NCBI GenBank assembly: GCA_021031095.1
Contig: JAGFVP010000071.1
Location: 1-64,000 of the forward strand
Reading direction: 5' to 3'
From: Bathelium albidoporum
Lineage: Eukaryota; Ascomycota; Dothideomycetes; Trypetheliales; Trypetheliaceae
Length of the DNA: 64,000 nucleotides
Under the pieces are notes generated by a model, which searched no databases, was not told the DNA's origin, and was given only the letters and a program-made list of their open reading frames with translations. Positions 11,854 to 22,200 of the stretch are shown in pieces; the stretch's first letter is position 1; the number at the start of each line of letters is the position of its first letter. Both the position numbers and the translations under genes were made by a program.

Positions 11854-12315
11854 TTGATCAAGAGCACGAGTCTCCTACGATGTTGTAATCGCAGGAAAAG
11901 AGGGACACTATCAATCATCACCGTACATAAGAGCACATAGGTTCTGCAGGATATCGGATTCTTGGCCGTATTAACTAAAATTTCGGTTAGACTTCCATAG
12001 GCATTGTAGATCTCGAAGTTTGGTGTTTTGTTTTGTAATATGGCATGAGTAGGTCGTTTGTGAACTTGGTAAATACAAAGCTATGTGGCTCGTTGAGATA
12101 GCTAGAACACTGTTGAGCAGTTCCGTCCAGTCTAGAAGTGACGGGTCACGTGATGCTACCAATTTGGTGGAGGTCCCGTCGCGAGCTCGTCAAGCCCCGA
12201 TCCCTCAAAGCTCTGGTACCTTCATCACCACCACCCTCTCCTCTCCCAACTATCATCGATTGCCGCCGGGAGCGAAGCTCAATTGCTTCCATAGCTCTCA
12301 ATTCACGCCTCCGCC
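11854..12315. promoter_or_regulatory. MPO1 3' flank and ATP1 promoter
   Basis: These 462 bp lie between co-directional genes. They contain a TCACGTGA octamer at 12146-12153, and the 150 bp before the ATP1 ATG are C/T-rich. No gene is seen. Confidence 0.5.
12146..12153. promoter_or_regulatory. TCACGTGA E-box upstream of ATP1
   Basis: This palindromic octamer starts 170 bp before the ATP1 start codon. It is the same octamer as the one in the RPB7/MPO1 promoter. A regulatory role is inferred. Confidence 0.4.
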
Positions 12316-14400
12316 ATGTTTAGGAACGCACTCCGTCAGTCGACCCGTGCGGTCGCTGGTGCAAGCCCAAGGGTTGTTTCGGTACGTCGTTCGCTACACA
12401 CTGTCCACACAGCGGCAAAGTCGGATCAATCCTGCACAGCAAGCTTGGAGTGTTAATGTGCTTCTCTAAAAGAGATCACAATTGCATTGCCGAGTTCGGG
12501 CGCGGTTGTCCGGAATTGGCGCTGGAGCTCTTAAGAAAAAGAGCTTTCGCCCATAGCCGAATACTAACGGGACCTCACCTTCACAGAGAACGACCCCAAA
12601 AGCTTTCATCGCCGCACCACTACAAATCCGCACCTATGCCGAAGCAAAGGCATCACCGACAGAAGTTTCTTCGCTTCTAGCTGAGAGAATTCAAGGCGTT
12701 CGAGAAGAGGCCGGTCTTGCCGAGACCGGCCGCGTCCTCTCTGTCGGGTGAGTTTTTCCAGATCAACCACCCTGAACAACCCAACATTCGTGTACTAATT
12801 CTGATACGTAGTGATGGTATCGCCCGTGTGCACGGTATGAGCAATGTCCAAGCCGAAGAGCTCGTTGAGTACGTCCAATGGCCTTACAACATTGCGTTGT
12901 CACCACAATCTGACATAACCCAGGTTCGCATCTGGTGTCAAGGGCATGTGCATGAACTTGGAAGCCGGCCAGGTTGGTGTGGTGCTCTTCGGTTCTGACC
13001 GATTGGTCAAGGAAGGCGAGACTGTTAAGCGTACGGGAGAAATTGTGGGTGTCCATGGCACGCTGTCTTATGTACAAATGCCTTGACTGACAATCATCCA
13101 GGTCGATGTTCCAGTCGGTGCCGAGCTGCTTGGCCGCGTTGTCGATGCTCTCGGAAACCCAATTGACGGCAAGGGACCGATCAAGACCACCGAAAAGCGC
13201 CGATCTCAAGTCAAGGCTCCTGGCATTCTGCCCCGTCGTTCCGTCAACCAGCCTGTCCAGACCGGTCTCAAATCCGTCGACGCTATGGTTCCCATTGGCC
13301 GTGGTCAGCGTGAGCTGATCATTGGCGATCGTCAGACAGGCAAGACTGCCGTCGCTCTCGACGCCATCCTCAACCAGAGACGGTGGAACAACGGCAATGA
13401 TGAAACGAAAAAGCTCTACTGTGTCTACGTCGCCGTCGGTCAAAAGCGTTCAACCGTTGCACAGCTTGTGAAGACTCTTGAAGAGAATGACGCCATGAAG
13501 TACTCCATTGTTGTGGCTGCCACAGCATCCGAAGCCGCGCCACTTCAGTACATTGCTCCCTTCACCGGTTGCTCGATGGGAGAATGGTTCCGTGACAACG
13601 GCAAGCACGCTGTCATCATCTACGACGATTTATCAAAGCAAGCTGTTGCCTACCGTCAAATGTCCCTCTTGCTTCGTCGTCCCCCAGGACGTGAAGCTTA
13701 CCCTGGAGAGTAAGTTTCAGCCCTCGCGCTACTCAATGTGGATTCTGATGATATTTGCAGTGTCTTCTACCTCCACTCTCGTCTCCTTGAGCGTGCCGCC
13801 AAGATGAACGACAAGCACGGTGGTGGCTCTCTCACCGCACTCCCTGTCATCGAAACCCAAGGTGGTGACGTGTCCGCATACATTCCCACCAATGTCATTT
13901 CCATCACCGACGGCCAAATCTTCTTAGAATCTGAGCTCTTCTACAAGGGTGTCCGTCCCGCCATCAACGTCGGTCTCTCTGTGTCCCGTGTCGGTTCCGC
14001 CGCTCAGCTCAAGGCCATGAAGCAAGTCGCCGGTTCGCTCAAGCTCTTCTTGGCCCAATATCGTGAAGTCGCTGCCTTCGCCCAGTTCGGCTCTGACCTC
14101 GATGCTGCTACTAAGCAGACGCTTAGCCGGGGTGAACGTCTGACTGAGCTGCTCAAGCAGAAGCAATACTCGCCTATGGCCGTGGCCGAGATGGTGCCTC
14201 TCATCTTCGCAGGTGTCAATGGTCACCTCGACTCCGTCCCTGTCAGCAAGGTCCTACAGTGGGAATCAGACTTCCTCGCTCACCTAAGAAGCAATGAGAG
14301 TGAGTTGCTTGCCCAGATTGATCGCGAGGGAGCACTGAGCAAGGAGCTGGAGGGCAAGCTCAAGGATGTCGTGCAGAGCTTCACCAAGAGTTTCTCATAA
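12316..14400 (+). CDS. ATP1: Mitochondrial F1F0-ATP synthase subunit alpha
   Basis: This is the alpha subunit of the F1 catalytic head in the mitochondrial matrix. There are six exons: 12316-12381, 12587-12747, 12812-12868, 12924-13044, 13102-13709 and 13761-14400, giving 550 residues. The N-terminus MFRNALRQSTRAV is a basic mitochondrial presequence ending near RTYAEAKASP. The P-loop GDRQTGKT and the family blocks EELVEFASGVKGM, PGREAYPGD and ETQGGDVSAYIPTNVISITDGQ are intact. The first intron (205 bp, with ATACTAAC) is longer than the others. The fourth intron uses donor GTGGGT. C-rich codon choice in the last two exons suggests high expression. Confidence 0.96.
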
Positions 14401-14899
14401 GCGGTGGGACGGGGATGCGATGTATATTAGAACACTGATGCATCTCGTTTGATGTTCAAAAAGATGCGGCTCGTGTTATCGATTCGCGTGCGGGAGATGT
14501 GGGCGAGGAACAGAAGTGGTAGAACAAGCGGCTGAGTTGCGGCAATCTGTATCTAGATCAATCTCATTTGTTCTTACTACTTGTGCATGGAAGTCTTGAT
14601 TGCGCTACTCGCCACCACTTCGGAGTTTGTTAAACAGCATTAAGCACCTGGGTAAGATGAGTGAAGAGGGCTGCTGACAAACCGAGATTGTAGCTCTATT
14701 CCAAGTACTATACAAGAAAGCGCTCCACAGCCGGCGACTCCATTAAAAATGCCCATCCCATGGTATCCCACAACCCCAGTAGAAGCCATGCAATGATCGA
14801 GCTAAAGAACAAAATCCGAAAGGGAGAAAACCACATCAAATCTGAATCCCCGACTTCAGCCAACAAAACCAACCCATCCATCTCTCCCCTACACATGCA
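14401..14899. other. Convergent 3' interval, ATP1/SPT2
   Basis: These 499 bp lie between convergent genes. No gene is seen. Confidence 0.5.
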
Positions 14900-16086
14900 T
14901 TACATCCTTCTCCCAGCTCCCACTGCGGCCTTCTTGCGCGCCGCCTTCCGCGCTCTCGCCTCCGCTTCCTCCTTCGCCGCCACCTCATCCTCGCGCCTTG
15001 CTGCCCGCAGACTCGCCTGCTCTTCAGTATCCATCTCATCCAAGCCAGCCTCCATATCCGACGACGCCTCACTGCCGTATCCATCCCCGCCTCCACCCCC
15101 ATCTCGCATATCCTCGTCCTCTTCTTCGTCGTCGTCGATGAAGTCATTCTCGTCCTCATCCACGGAGTCCCCGTCTGAGTAGCCCGCGTATCCGGTCCTC
15201 CGTGTCTTGTCCTTCGAGCGCGCCGCCAGGGACGAGCTGCGACTGCGGTCCAGCCCCGGACCGCGCGGTTTGGCGAGAGAAGACGTGGAGGCGGAGGGAC
15301 GCATCGTGCCGCGGTAGGCGATGGTGGCAGCAGAGGGGCGCATCGTGCCTTTGTAGCCGCAGGAGTCTTGAGGTTTGAGCTGTTTGCTCTTTGCACCCGC
15401 GCCATCCTCATTGCTGCTGCTGCTTTTGGCACTGGGCCGGGCATCGCGGTCACTGGGCGGTGCAGAGCGGCCGTTCTGTCCGGGCGCGGGCTTCTTGCGG
15501 CTGACGGCCTCGGCTTTGAGCGCGAGCCGGTCTTTCTTGGCGAGCCGCTCGATGGGCTTGTGCTTGATGACGCCAACGGAGGATTTAGCGGCTTGAGCGG
15601 CTTTGGCTCGTTCGAGCGTGGCGAGATAGCCTTTCTTGGGCACGGTGGAGGTCGAGGTGGTTGATGAGGTGAGGGTGGTGGTAGGTGGCTTGGGAGAGGC
15701 AGGTTTGGTTATTCCTTGAAATGAAGATGATCTAAATGATGACGAGCCAGCAGCTATAACGGGTCGAGGTCTTATCATATTCTTGTCTCCAGGTGCATTG
15801 GAGTCTATCCTTGCCGCCTTCGGCTGGCCCTGAGCACTTCCATTTCCATCTTCGGCTTTGCGCTTCACGCCCGCCTGGACAATGGAATTAGTTCGAGAAG
15901 ACTGCGATGTGGGCGTCTGATCGCTGGTCGACTGCGTAGCTGTCCGGGGCCCTGCAGGGCGAGCTGATGGAGGCTGGTTTGGCACTGAGGGGGAACCGCT
16001 GCTTATGGAAGCGAGCATTTGATTAAGAAACTGGCAAAAGTCAGACCAAGTCCAAAATAAATCGTTATGCTCTGGCTTACACTCAT
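14900..16086 (-). CDS. SPT2: SPT2-like chromatin (histone H3-H4 chaperone) protein
   Basis: Spt2 proteins bind H3-H4 and help preserve nucleosomes during transcription. Exons are 16086-16081 (ATG AGT only) and 16030-14900, giving 378 residues. The resulting N-terminus is MSFLNQMLASI. The long Ser/Pro/Thr-rich middle is probably disordered. Two GTMRPSA-type repeats (YKGTMRPSA and YRGTMRPSA) follow. Next comes an acidic run (DEDENDFIDDDEEEDEDM), and the Ala/Arg/Lys-rich C-terminal helix (AARREDEVAAKEEAEARARK) is the SPT2 domain signature. It is divergent from RPP2. The family call rests on the C-terminal architecture. Confidence 0.85.
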
Positions 16087-16560
16087 GTTTGAAGTATTTG
16101 CACTACCTGCTTTATCTATAACGCCGTAGCTGCGGAGAAGAGGAAATCATGCTGGAGAAATAATGAGGAAATGGGGGACAAGCGGAAAGAGGAAGTAGAA
16201 TGACCAAGACCTCTGTTCAAGCAGTGACTGTGATGAGGAAAGGTACAGGTGACAAGCGGGGGACGCAGGGCGAGAGAAAGAGCAGGTCTGCGTTCTTGAG
16301 TTCTTTTATTGTTGGGGCTGCCCCATCGCTTGCGGTTGGGGCCGGCGAAACCTCGGCTGAGCCGCGCACAATTCCCCACCAGCTCGCTTGAAGTTCCGCA
16401 CCCAACACAGTCTCTCCACGAAAACTCGAAGTCTCAGTCTCCGGCCTCAGGCGCGGTTAAATCGATTGAGCTCTTGTTTTTCAACCCATTCAAGTCTCAA
16501 AATGTACGGATCTATTCAGCTTACATGCGGCTTGCTTATGTTCTTCTAGCAAATCTCAAA
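16087..16560. promoter_or_regulatory. Divergent SPT2/RPP2 promoter and RPP2 leader
   Basis: This 474-bp interval has no separate gene. A probable 5'-UTR intron of RPP2 lies at 16504-16549 (GTACGG to TTCTAG). Unspliced RNA would carry an upstream ATG at 16502 with a 15-codon frame. Confidence 0.45.
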
Positions 16561-16962
16561 ATGAAGCATCTTGCAGCCTACCTCCTCCTCGGTATTGGTG
16601 GGAACACCGACCCTTCCGCCGACGATATCAAAGGTGTTCTCTCCGCTGTCGGCATTGAGGCCGAAGATGACCGCTTGGAAAAGCTTCTCGAAGAGCTCAA
16701 AGGAAAGGACTTGAATGAGGTACGAATAATCGACAAAGCGCAAGAGAGAAAAGTCGTTGTGACTAATACGGTGAAACAGTTAATCAGCGAAGGCTCAACC
16801 AAACTCGCATCCGTTCCATCAGGTGGTGGAGGAGGTGCTGCCGCTGGTGGCGCTGCTGCTGCGGGAGGCGATGCGGCTCCGGAGGCTGCCCAGGAGGAGG
16901 CTGCCAAGGAAGAGGAGAAAGAAGAATCTGATGAGGATATGGGCCTCGGTTTGTTCGACTAA
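16561..16962 (+). CDS. RPP2: 60S acidic ribosomal protein P2
   Basis: P2 forms the stalk of the large ribosomal subunit that recruits translation GTPases. Exons are 16561-16719 and 16780-16962 (intron GTACGA to AACAG), giving 113 residues. MKHLAAYLLLGIGGN is the P2 helical N-terminus, followed by KDLNELISEGSTKLASVPSG. A Gly/Ala hinge and an acidic tail end in ESDEDMGLGLFD, the universal stalk C-terminus. Reading through the intron leaves one longer open frame, so the intron is easy to miss, but the unspliced insert (RIIDKAQERK...) is foreign to the family. Confidence 0.95.
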   Translation: MKHLAAYLLLGIGGNTDPSADDIKGVLSAVGIEAEDDRLEKLLEELKGKDLNEVRIIDKAQERKVVVTNTVKQLISEGSTKLASVPSGGGGGAAAGGAAAAGGDAAPEAAQEEAAKEEEKEESDEDMGLGLFD

Positions 16963-17460
16963 TCTGGGCGGCCAGACTCATCGAAGTCGATGTATCCACC
17001 AGCAAATGGCAGAGGACAAGATCTCCAATGTACGCACACAAATGTGTCACGTAACCTAGCCCTGCCAAACTCTCAATAACTATTGGAATCCACTTTGCTT
17101 TCTTGGCGAATTAGCACATATTTTTCTGCCGTGACTCATGACTGAGTTGGACGTGATCGCAAAGTTGGCCTCACTGCGTTCTCAGATTCTGTGCCGTATT
17201 CAAAAAGCCCAAGCAATCGAAAGAAGTAAAAAGGTTGAACGACAGCAAAACATATCTGGCGGGCCTTTGAGCCACAGTGCATGGACGTTGGCAGTAGGTC
17301 TTCACCGGACCTGCGGATCATTAACGCAGCCCCCATAATTAGCGTGGAAGTGAAGCAAACAACCTAAGAGCTGAACACGCTCAAAATCATATACCATCCC
17401 TCCGAGACATAACACACTTGCTAACCAATTTCTCGAGAGAGCTAGTGAGAATAATTAAAA
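16963..17460. other. Intergenic, RPP2 to MAPEG gene
   Basis: These 498 bp contain the RPP2 3' flank and the upstream region of the next gene. No supported gene is seen. A 66-codon frame on each strand near 17137 lacks motifs. Confidence 0.45.
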
Positions 17461-18159
17461 ATGAGCGCCGCAGCAGCTGCAGGATTTCAAGGTTTTAGGC
17501 TTTTGCGCATGTATTCCGCATCCTCTTTCCCCCGGTACTTTCATAGCGTCGCTCTCGTAAGGGTCAAAAAGAAATTGATCTCTCAATGCCTCTCCTATTT
17601 CTGCGCTGTCAATGTTATCTAAAGATTCAAAGCGCGCTTTACTTTTCCGTTCTCCTTTCCGCGACGCATTTCGGAAAAGTGTCTTTCATTATTCAAACCC
17701 AATACAAAACTGTGTATCCAGGTCAACTGATAAACGCTACTTGTAGCAATCACTAGCATCTGGCTCCTCCCCTTTAGCATCTACAACACCATCCTCTCCG
17801 TTCGAATAGGACTCCATCGCAGAAGGACCGGAAAGCTTCTCGGAGATAGCATTACTTCAAATGGCCCCAATCAGAAAGATCCTGATCCGCTCTATCTAGC
17901 CTCGCGCGCCCATGCAAACTTCCTCGAGAACGTGCCTCTTACCTTGATCTTTGCCAGCGTAGTAGAGCTCAACGGAGCGAACCAATCAAAGTTGACTTAT
18001 GCGCTTGGCGCTTTGCTGGTATCGCGGATCCTCCATGTTGAATTTGGACTTACCAGGCCGGACACCAGTTGATGGGGTCGTACTGCTGGGCACTACGGGA
18101 CGCAGTTCGTTCTTCTACGATTAGCACGTTGGGGCGGCTGGTTGGCATTAAACGCGTAG
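17461..18159 (+). pseudogene. MAPEG-family membrane protein with in-frame stop
   Basis: MAPEG proteins are small four-helix membrane proteins, including microsomal glutathione transferases and relatives. The core open frame from 17749 reads IWLLPFSIYNTILSVRIG, then ASRAHANFLENVPLTLIF, then ELNGANQSKLTYALGALLVSR. This carries the hallmark RAHxNFxENVP motif. The frame meets TGA at 18070-18072, yet 28 further codons stay open in the same frame to TAG at 18157. They encode AGHYGTQFVLLRLARWGGW, which looks like the expected fourth helix. The proposed first exon (17461-17491, MSAAAAAGFQ) joins in frame at 17747 across a 255-bp intron with a weak GTTTTA donor. Either this is a truncated 118-residue protein or a recent pseudogene. 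Confidence 0.6.
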
Positions 18160-18551
18160 TTCCGAACTTCTCGAGATGAAAATTCTTAACCGCCGTCATT
18201 TTGTGTGTTGGGCCGAAAGGAAACATTTGCAACACTGTACTGATCTCTGATGGGTGGAGTTCCTGTCATAGTTAAGTTGCTACTACAAGCACTTCACTGC
18301 GTATCTATCCATTCGTCCAAATTTAGAGTATGTCTATATATTGAATCCTGCGCAATAGAAGATAGCGTTGATTTGTCTTCGGCATTGCTCAAAGTCGCCC
18401 ACGCATTACTTGCATGTGATGTATATCTAAAAGATAGCTGGCATTTTGGGACAGGTTTTGAGAAGCCTTAACCACAACCCACGGTATAGTACAAATGTGA
18501 TATTGTTGCACTCAGACAAGAGAGTCTCTTGAATTATTTTGATCTTCTTGT
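18160..18551. other. Convergent 3' interval, MAPEG/MIC10
   Basis: These 392 bp lie between convergent gene ends. A 73-codon plus-strand frame at 18250-18471 has no recognisable feature. No gene is supported. Confidence 0.45.
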
Positions 18552-18975
18552 TCATGGGCGTACAACACGGATCCCTTCTTTCGACGGTGCCGACGCGCGC
18601 TTGAAGGACTAAACAAACGTGTCAGTTTTCCAGCACAACAGCATGTGTTACTCAAAAGCAACTTACACTATCGCACTCTTCCCAAGCCCTTCCAGCTCCA
18701 AAACCAAGTCCGGTCCAGACAGGCCAAGCTCTTCGCCTAAATAACAGCACCGAAAAGACTACACCAAATCCAACACCCAGTGAAGATCGGATGACCATTG
18801 ATGATATACAGCGATCCCACTAATTTTACAATCGTCAGCGTTGTATTCAGTGTGTTCCATATCTTTCCGGAGGCTTTCGACCTACTTTTTCGTTCAGTAA
18901 TGCTTCGCTCATCGGACGGTTGGGGGAAGCTGGCTGTGATAGCGGAAGAGGAGTGGAAGAGGGCCGATCAGCCAT
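18552..18975 (-). CDS. MIC10: MICOS complex subunit Mic10
   Basis: Mic10 is an inner-membrane protein that oligomerises to bend cristae junctions within MICOS. There are three short exons: 18975-18886, 18819-18667 and 18608-18552, giving 99 residues. Introns begin GTAGGT and GTAAGT and end TTAG and TTTAG. A Ser/Pro-rich N-terminus leads to WDRCISSMVIRSSLGVGFG, VVFSVLLFRRRAWPVWTG and LGFGAGRAWEECDSSF. The two glycine-zipper helices (GVGFG and GLGFGAG), separated by a short basic RRR loop, and the conserved WxxC are the Mic10 signature. No single exon is long, so the gene is easily missed. It is head to head with URB2, 297 bp apart. Confidence 0.92.
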
Positions 18976-19139
18976 TGTAGGCCTTTGAAGGTCGCGTTTG
19001 AATGTCAATGGGTAGACGTGTCAGCTGCAATGAGATTGGAGGATTTCAAAGAGTTCGATCGTATTGAAGTTGGCAAGAATTGACTCTGTACCCTGAAGCT
19101 CGGTCCGCCGCGTTTCTTACAACTGGAGCTTGGACCACT

Positions 19140-19200
19140 AAATTTTTTTGATCCCTCATTCAATTGTTTCTGAATGTCGTTATGTGGGTACTCATCCCAT
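19140..19200. promoter_or_regulatory. RRPE/PAC-like elements before URB2
   Basis: AAATTTTTTT (19140-19149) and CTCATC (19191-19196) lie 73-133 bp before the URB2 ATG. They resemble the AAAAATTTT and GATGAG elements of fungal ribosome-biogenesis genes. Both are short and degenerate, so this is tentative. Confidence 0.25.
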
Positions 19201-19272
19201 CGACAAAGACTCACACTTCAGATCATGTGAATAGGGGCTGAGTACTTGGCACGGATTTTTAGAAAATTTGAA

Positions 19273-22200
19273 ATGGATATAGAGCAATCCCTGGCCGTCA
19301 ACAGTGACCACCACTTAGTGAAGCAACAACCTTCGCTACAACTACTCAATTCTATCGATCGTCAAGATGGGAGTTTTGTGGAGAAGCTCTATGAAGCTGC
19401 GACCATCATAGGGGTTCCAACTAATGCCCTTCATTCGGATTCTTCTAGTTTAGCTGGATGGAAAACGACGCAACGCCATTGCGCACGGCTTGAATGGGTG
19501 CTACGATGGTTACTCGATAAGCTGCAGTTGTCTGGCGAGGTTGGGCATATGTGAGTAAGCTCTCATATAGAATTCATTCCAGATTGTGCTAACCTGTCTT
19601 CCTAGAGCGCGCATCACTCCAGAGGCCTGGCGTTGGCTCCGACTTATTTGCCAGAACCTGCCTAGATCAAGAGTGATACATCAGCTTCTATCGGCCAAAA
19701 TCTTCTCCTCTCTCGAACAGTGCCTTGGCGATCTATCAACATATTTTCAGCAATTCTTTGAAAGTGCGATCTCGGCATCTCCTGATAGTAGATCCAATCT
19801 TGGCAAAAGGAAGAGGTCACAAAGTCCTGACCCAGACGCGAATTTCAACTTGAACTTAGACACTCAAAAAAGACTGAACTCCTTCCTAGCTGTGGTCGCA
19901 TTCTTGAACTCGCTGCACATCCTCCTTAAAGATACTTCTAATCATGGACACCAGGATGCCATGGAGCAGTTCAAGGCTGTGGCACGAAACGCCGGTTCTT
20001 ACGCGCCTCACATTCTTTCCTATTGGCTTCGATGCATCAACCACATTATTCTCGATAATTCAGTCTCAAGGCCGATATGGATTCGAAGTACTGGGTGGGA
20101 TTGGCTTCAGCCCATCCTCCCCATCTGGGAAAGCCAGAAACTGGATACATCCACGGTGAGATTGAATCCCCTCGTTTTCAGAAGCAACTTTTCTTAGATT
20201 CGCTAATTTTGTAGAAGTTGTTCTCCGAGAACTGCCTCGTCCCGGCAGCACAATTGATTGCGAGGCTTACAAGAAGACTCAAGAGTCTGCTTAGCCAAGG
20301 CCGCGGAGATGACGATACCACTAAGTCCGATATCGACGTGCTCAAAACTACCCTAAATAATCTCGAAAGGCTGCTCGCCAAGCATATTTATCAACCAATG
20401 ATCGCTAGAATAGTTACATCTGATCATAAGCCTTCCCAAAAGGGCTCCAATACATCTGCGAAAGTTAGCAACTCGGAAGAGAGCATGTCGAATGCAAACA
20501 TCGAGCAATTCGATTCAATGCTTGTTACTCTTTCCAAAGCTCCCAAGGGAGAAATCCTCCATCATTCGACATCCGAGTCTATCCGCCGAGCAATCCCCAA
20601 CTTGTTGGACATTGCCATCAGGTCATCCAGAACAGGCCGTACAACTCAGCAGAAGAAACAGTGGGTGGAGATTGCATTCGTTAGCCTGGCCCGTTGTCTA
20701 GGCATACTTACCCCAGCCAATGCAGCACCCAATTTCCAGGCGGACTCAGTCCCGCTTGTGGTATCTATGTTGCAAATACTTGGTGCTCGAAGAGAAACGC
20801 TGACAACCAATACCCTTGCTGTTCTTGTTGAGAAGTACTCCCGATTGGCCGAAGACGCAGCCGAGAACGAAGTCAAGGTCAAGCCTAATTGGGATCTCAT
20901 TGCCGCTGTGCTGGACTTGGACGCTGATGTCTTCCTCCCTCTTCAGAATTTCCAGCGCAAACGTACAGTAGCACAACGAGCAATACCTGATGCTTTGTTC
21001 AAGCATCTTACAGCATTTGAAGACCCGGATACCGATATCAGTGTAATGAACAGGGCAAGATACCTGGTTGACTCAATCAAAAGTCCTGGAACCTTGATAG
21101 ACTCTGTTGTATTCCCTCTCATGAAAGGCTATGCGCAACGCCGCGTGCTTGAAAGATTTCTGCGGGATATGTTCCTCAATGTTCAAGCTCATTATCAGAT
21201 GGCCGGCCTGGCTTATCTAAAGGAAGACAAGAACCGCAGTTTCTGCAATCAAGCCCTATGGGAGGATGCTCGCGTTGCTAAATATCTCGTGCCTCTGATT
21301 GAGAAGCAATTTACGCCAGATCAGGTAGCTTCACTTCTTGATGTAGTCCTGGCTCCAGTCCTAGCTGCAACAGAGGACAATGAAGGTGAGGCAAGTGATA
21401 GAGCCAGCGACCTCAACACCGTTTCGGGTGTTTCTGCTGGGCTTCTTATGATCAAACTACTTGTTGAAGCGATAATCAGTGACACCTATCAAGATCAACT
21501 CTTCACTCAGTTCTCGTTGATTCACTCCACTCTTCTGAAGTTACTCAAGCTTCAATTTACCCAGGCATGGAGGGCTCATTGGCTTGTATGGCGTATCTTA
21601 TCTATTACATTTGTGGCAATTTCACGCGCGAAAGGATTTGATAGTCCACATCTGTTCGGTACAGATGAAGCCTCCTTTGCCCAAGCCATAGTCAGTGATT
21701 CTCTGAGTCATGCCGAGACTGTTTTCAGCAATGCTGTGGCTTATGAAGCCTTGTCCTTTTTGGCAAGTCTGCGACAACATGATGTCGTAGGAGAAAATCC
21801 GGCTCTAACTGTAGATGAATGCATTGAGCGAGTGGCAACATTCGCCACGGGTCAATTGACGATCGAGGGAGAAAAGACCAACATTTCTCAGATTGAATGG
21901 GATGGGCAGCCTCTGAGCATCCAAAGTCCATGTCACCTGGCACTTGCTTATTCATGTGTCTTTGTAAAATTTCCAACTGTATTAATGCAAGTCCTTTCCC
22001 CTTGTTATGGTATATCATTACCTGAGCTAATAGACAAAGACATCTCAACTCAGCGACGCGCAAAAGCTTTTTCCGAAAAATGTATAACGCGAAGACAATG
22101 TTCGGGACCCCCAACGTCGAAGATGTAGTCGTTACTGTGAGCATTGCCACGATCTGGCGTGGCCTAAAGGAATATGCTGTCAATTACGCTCCGTCAATAG

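Noticed and set aside
14836..15576. 246-codon minus-strand open frame
   Set aside because: It is an alternative frame of SPT2. Its Arg-rich composition reflects the Ala/Ser-rich coding frame shifted by one base.
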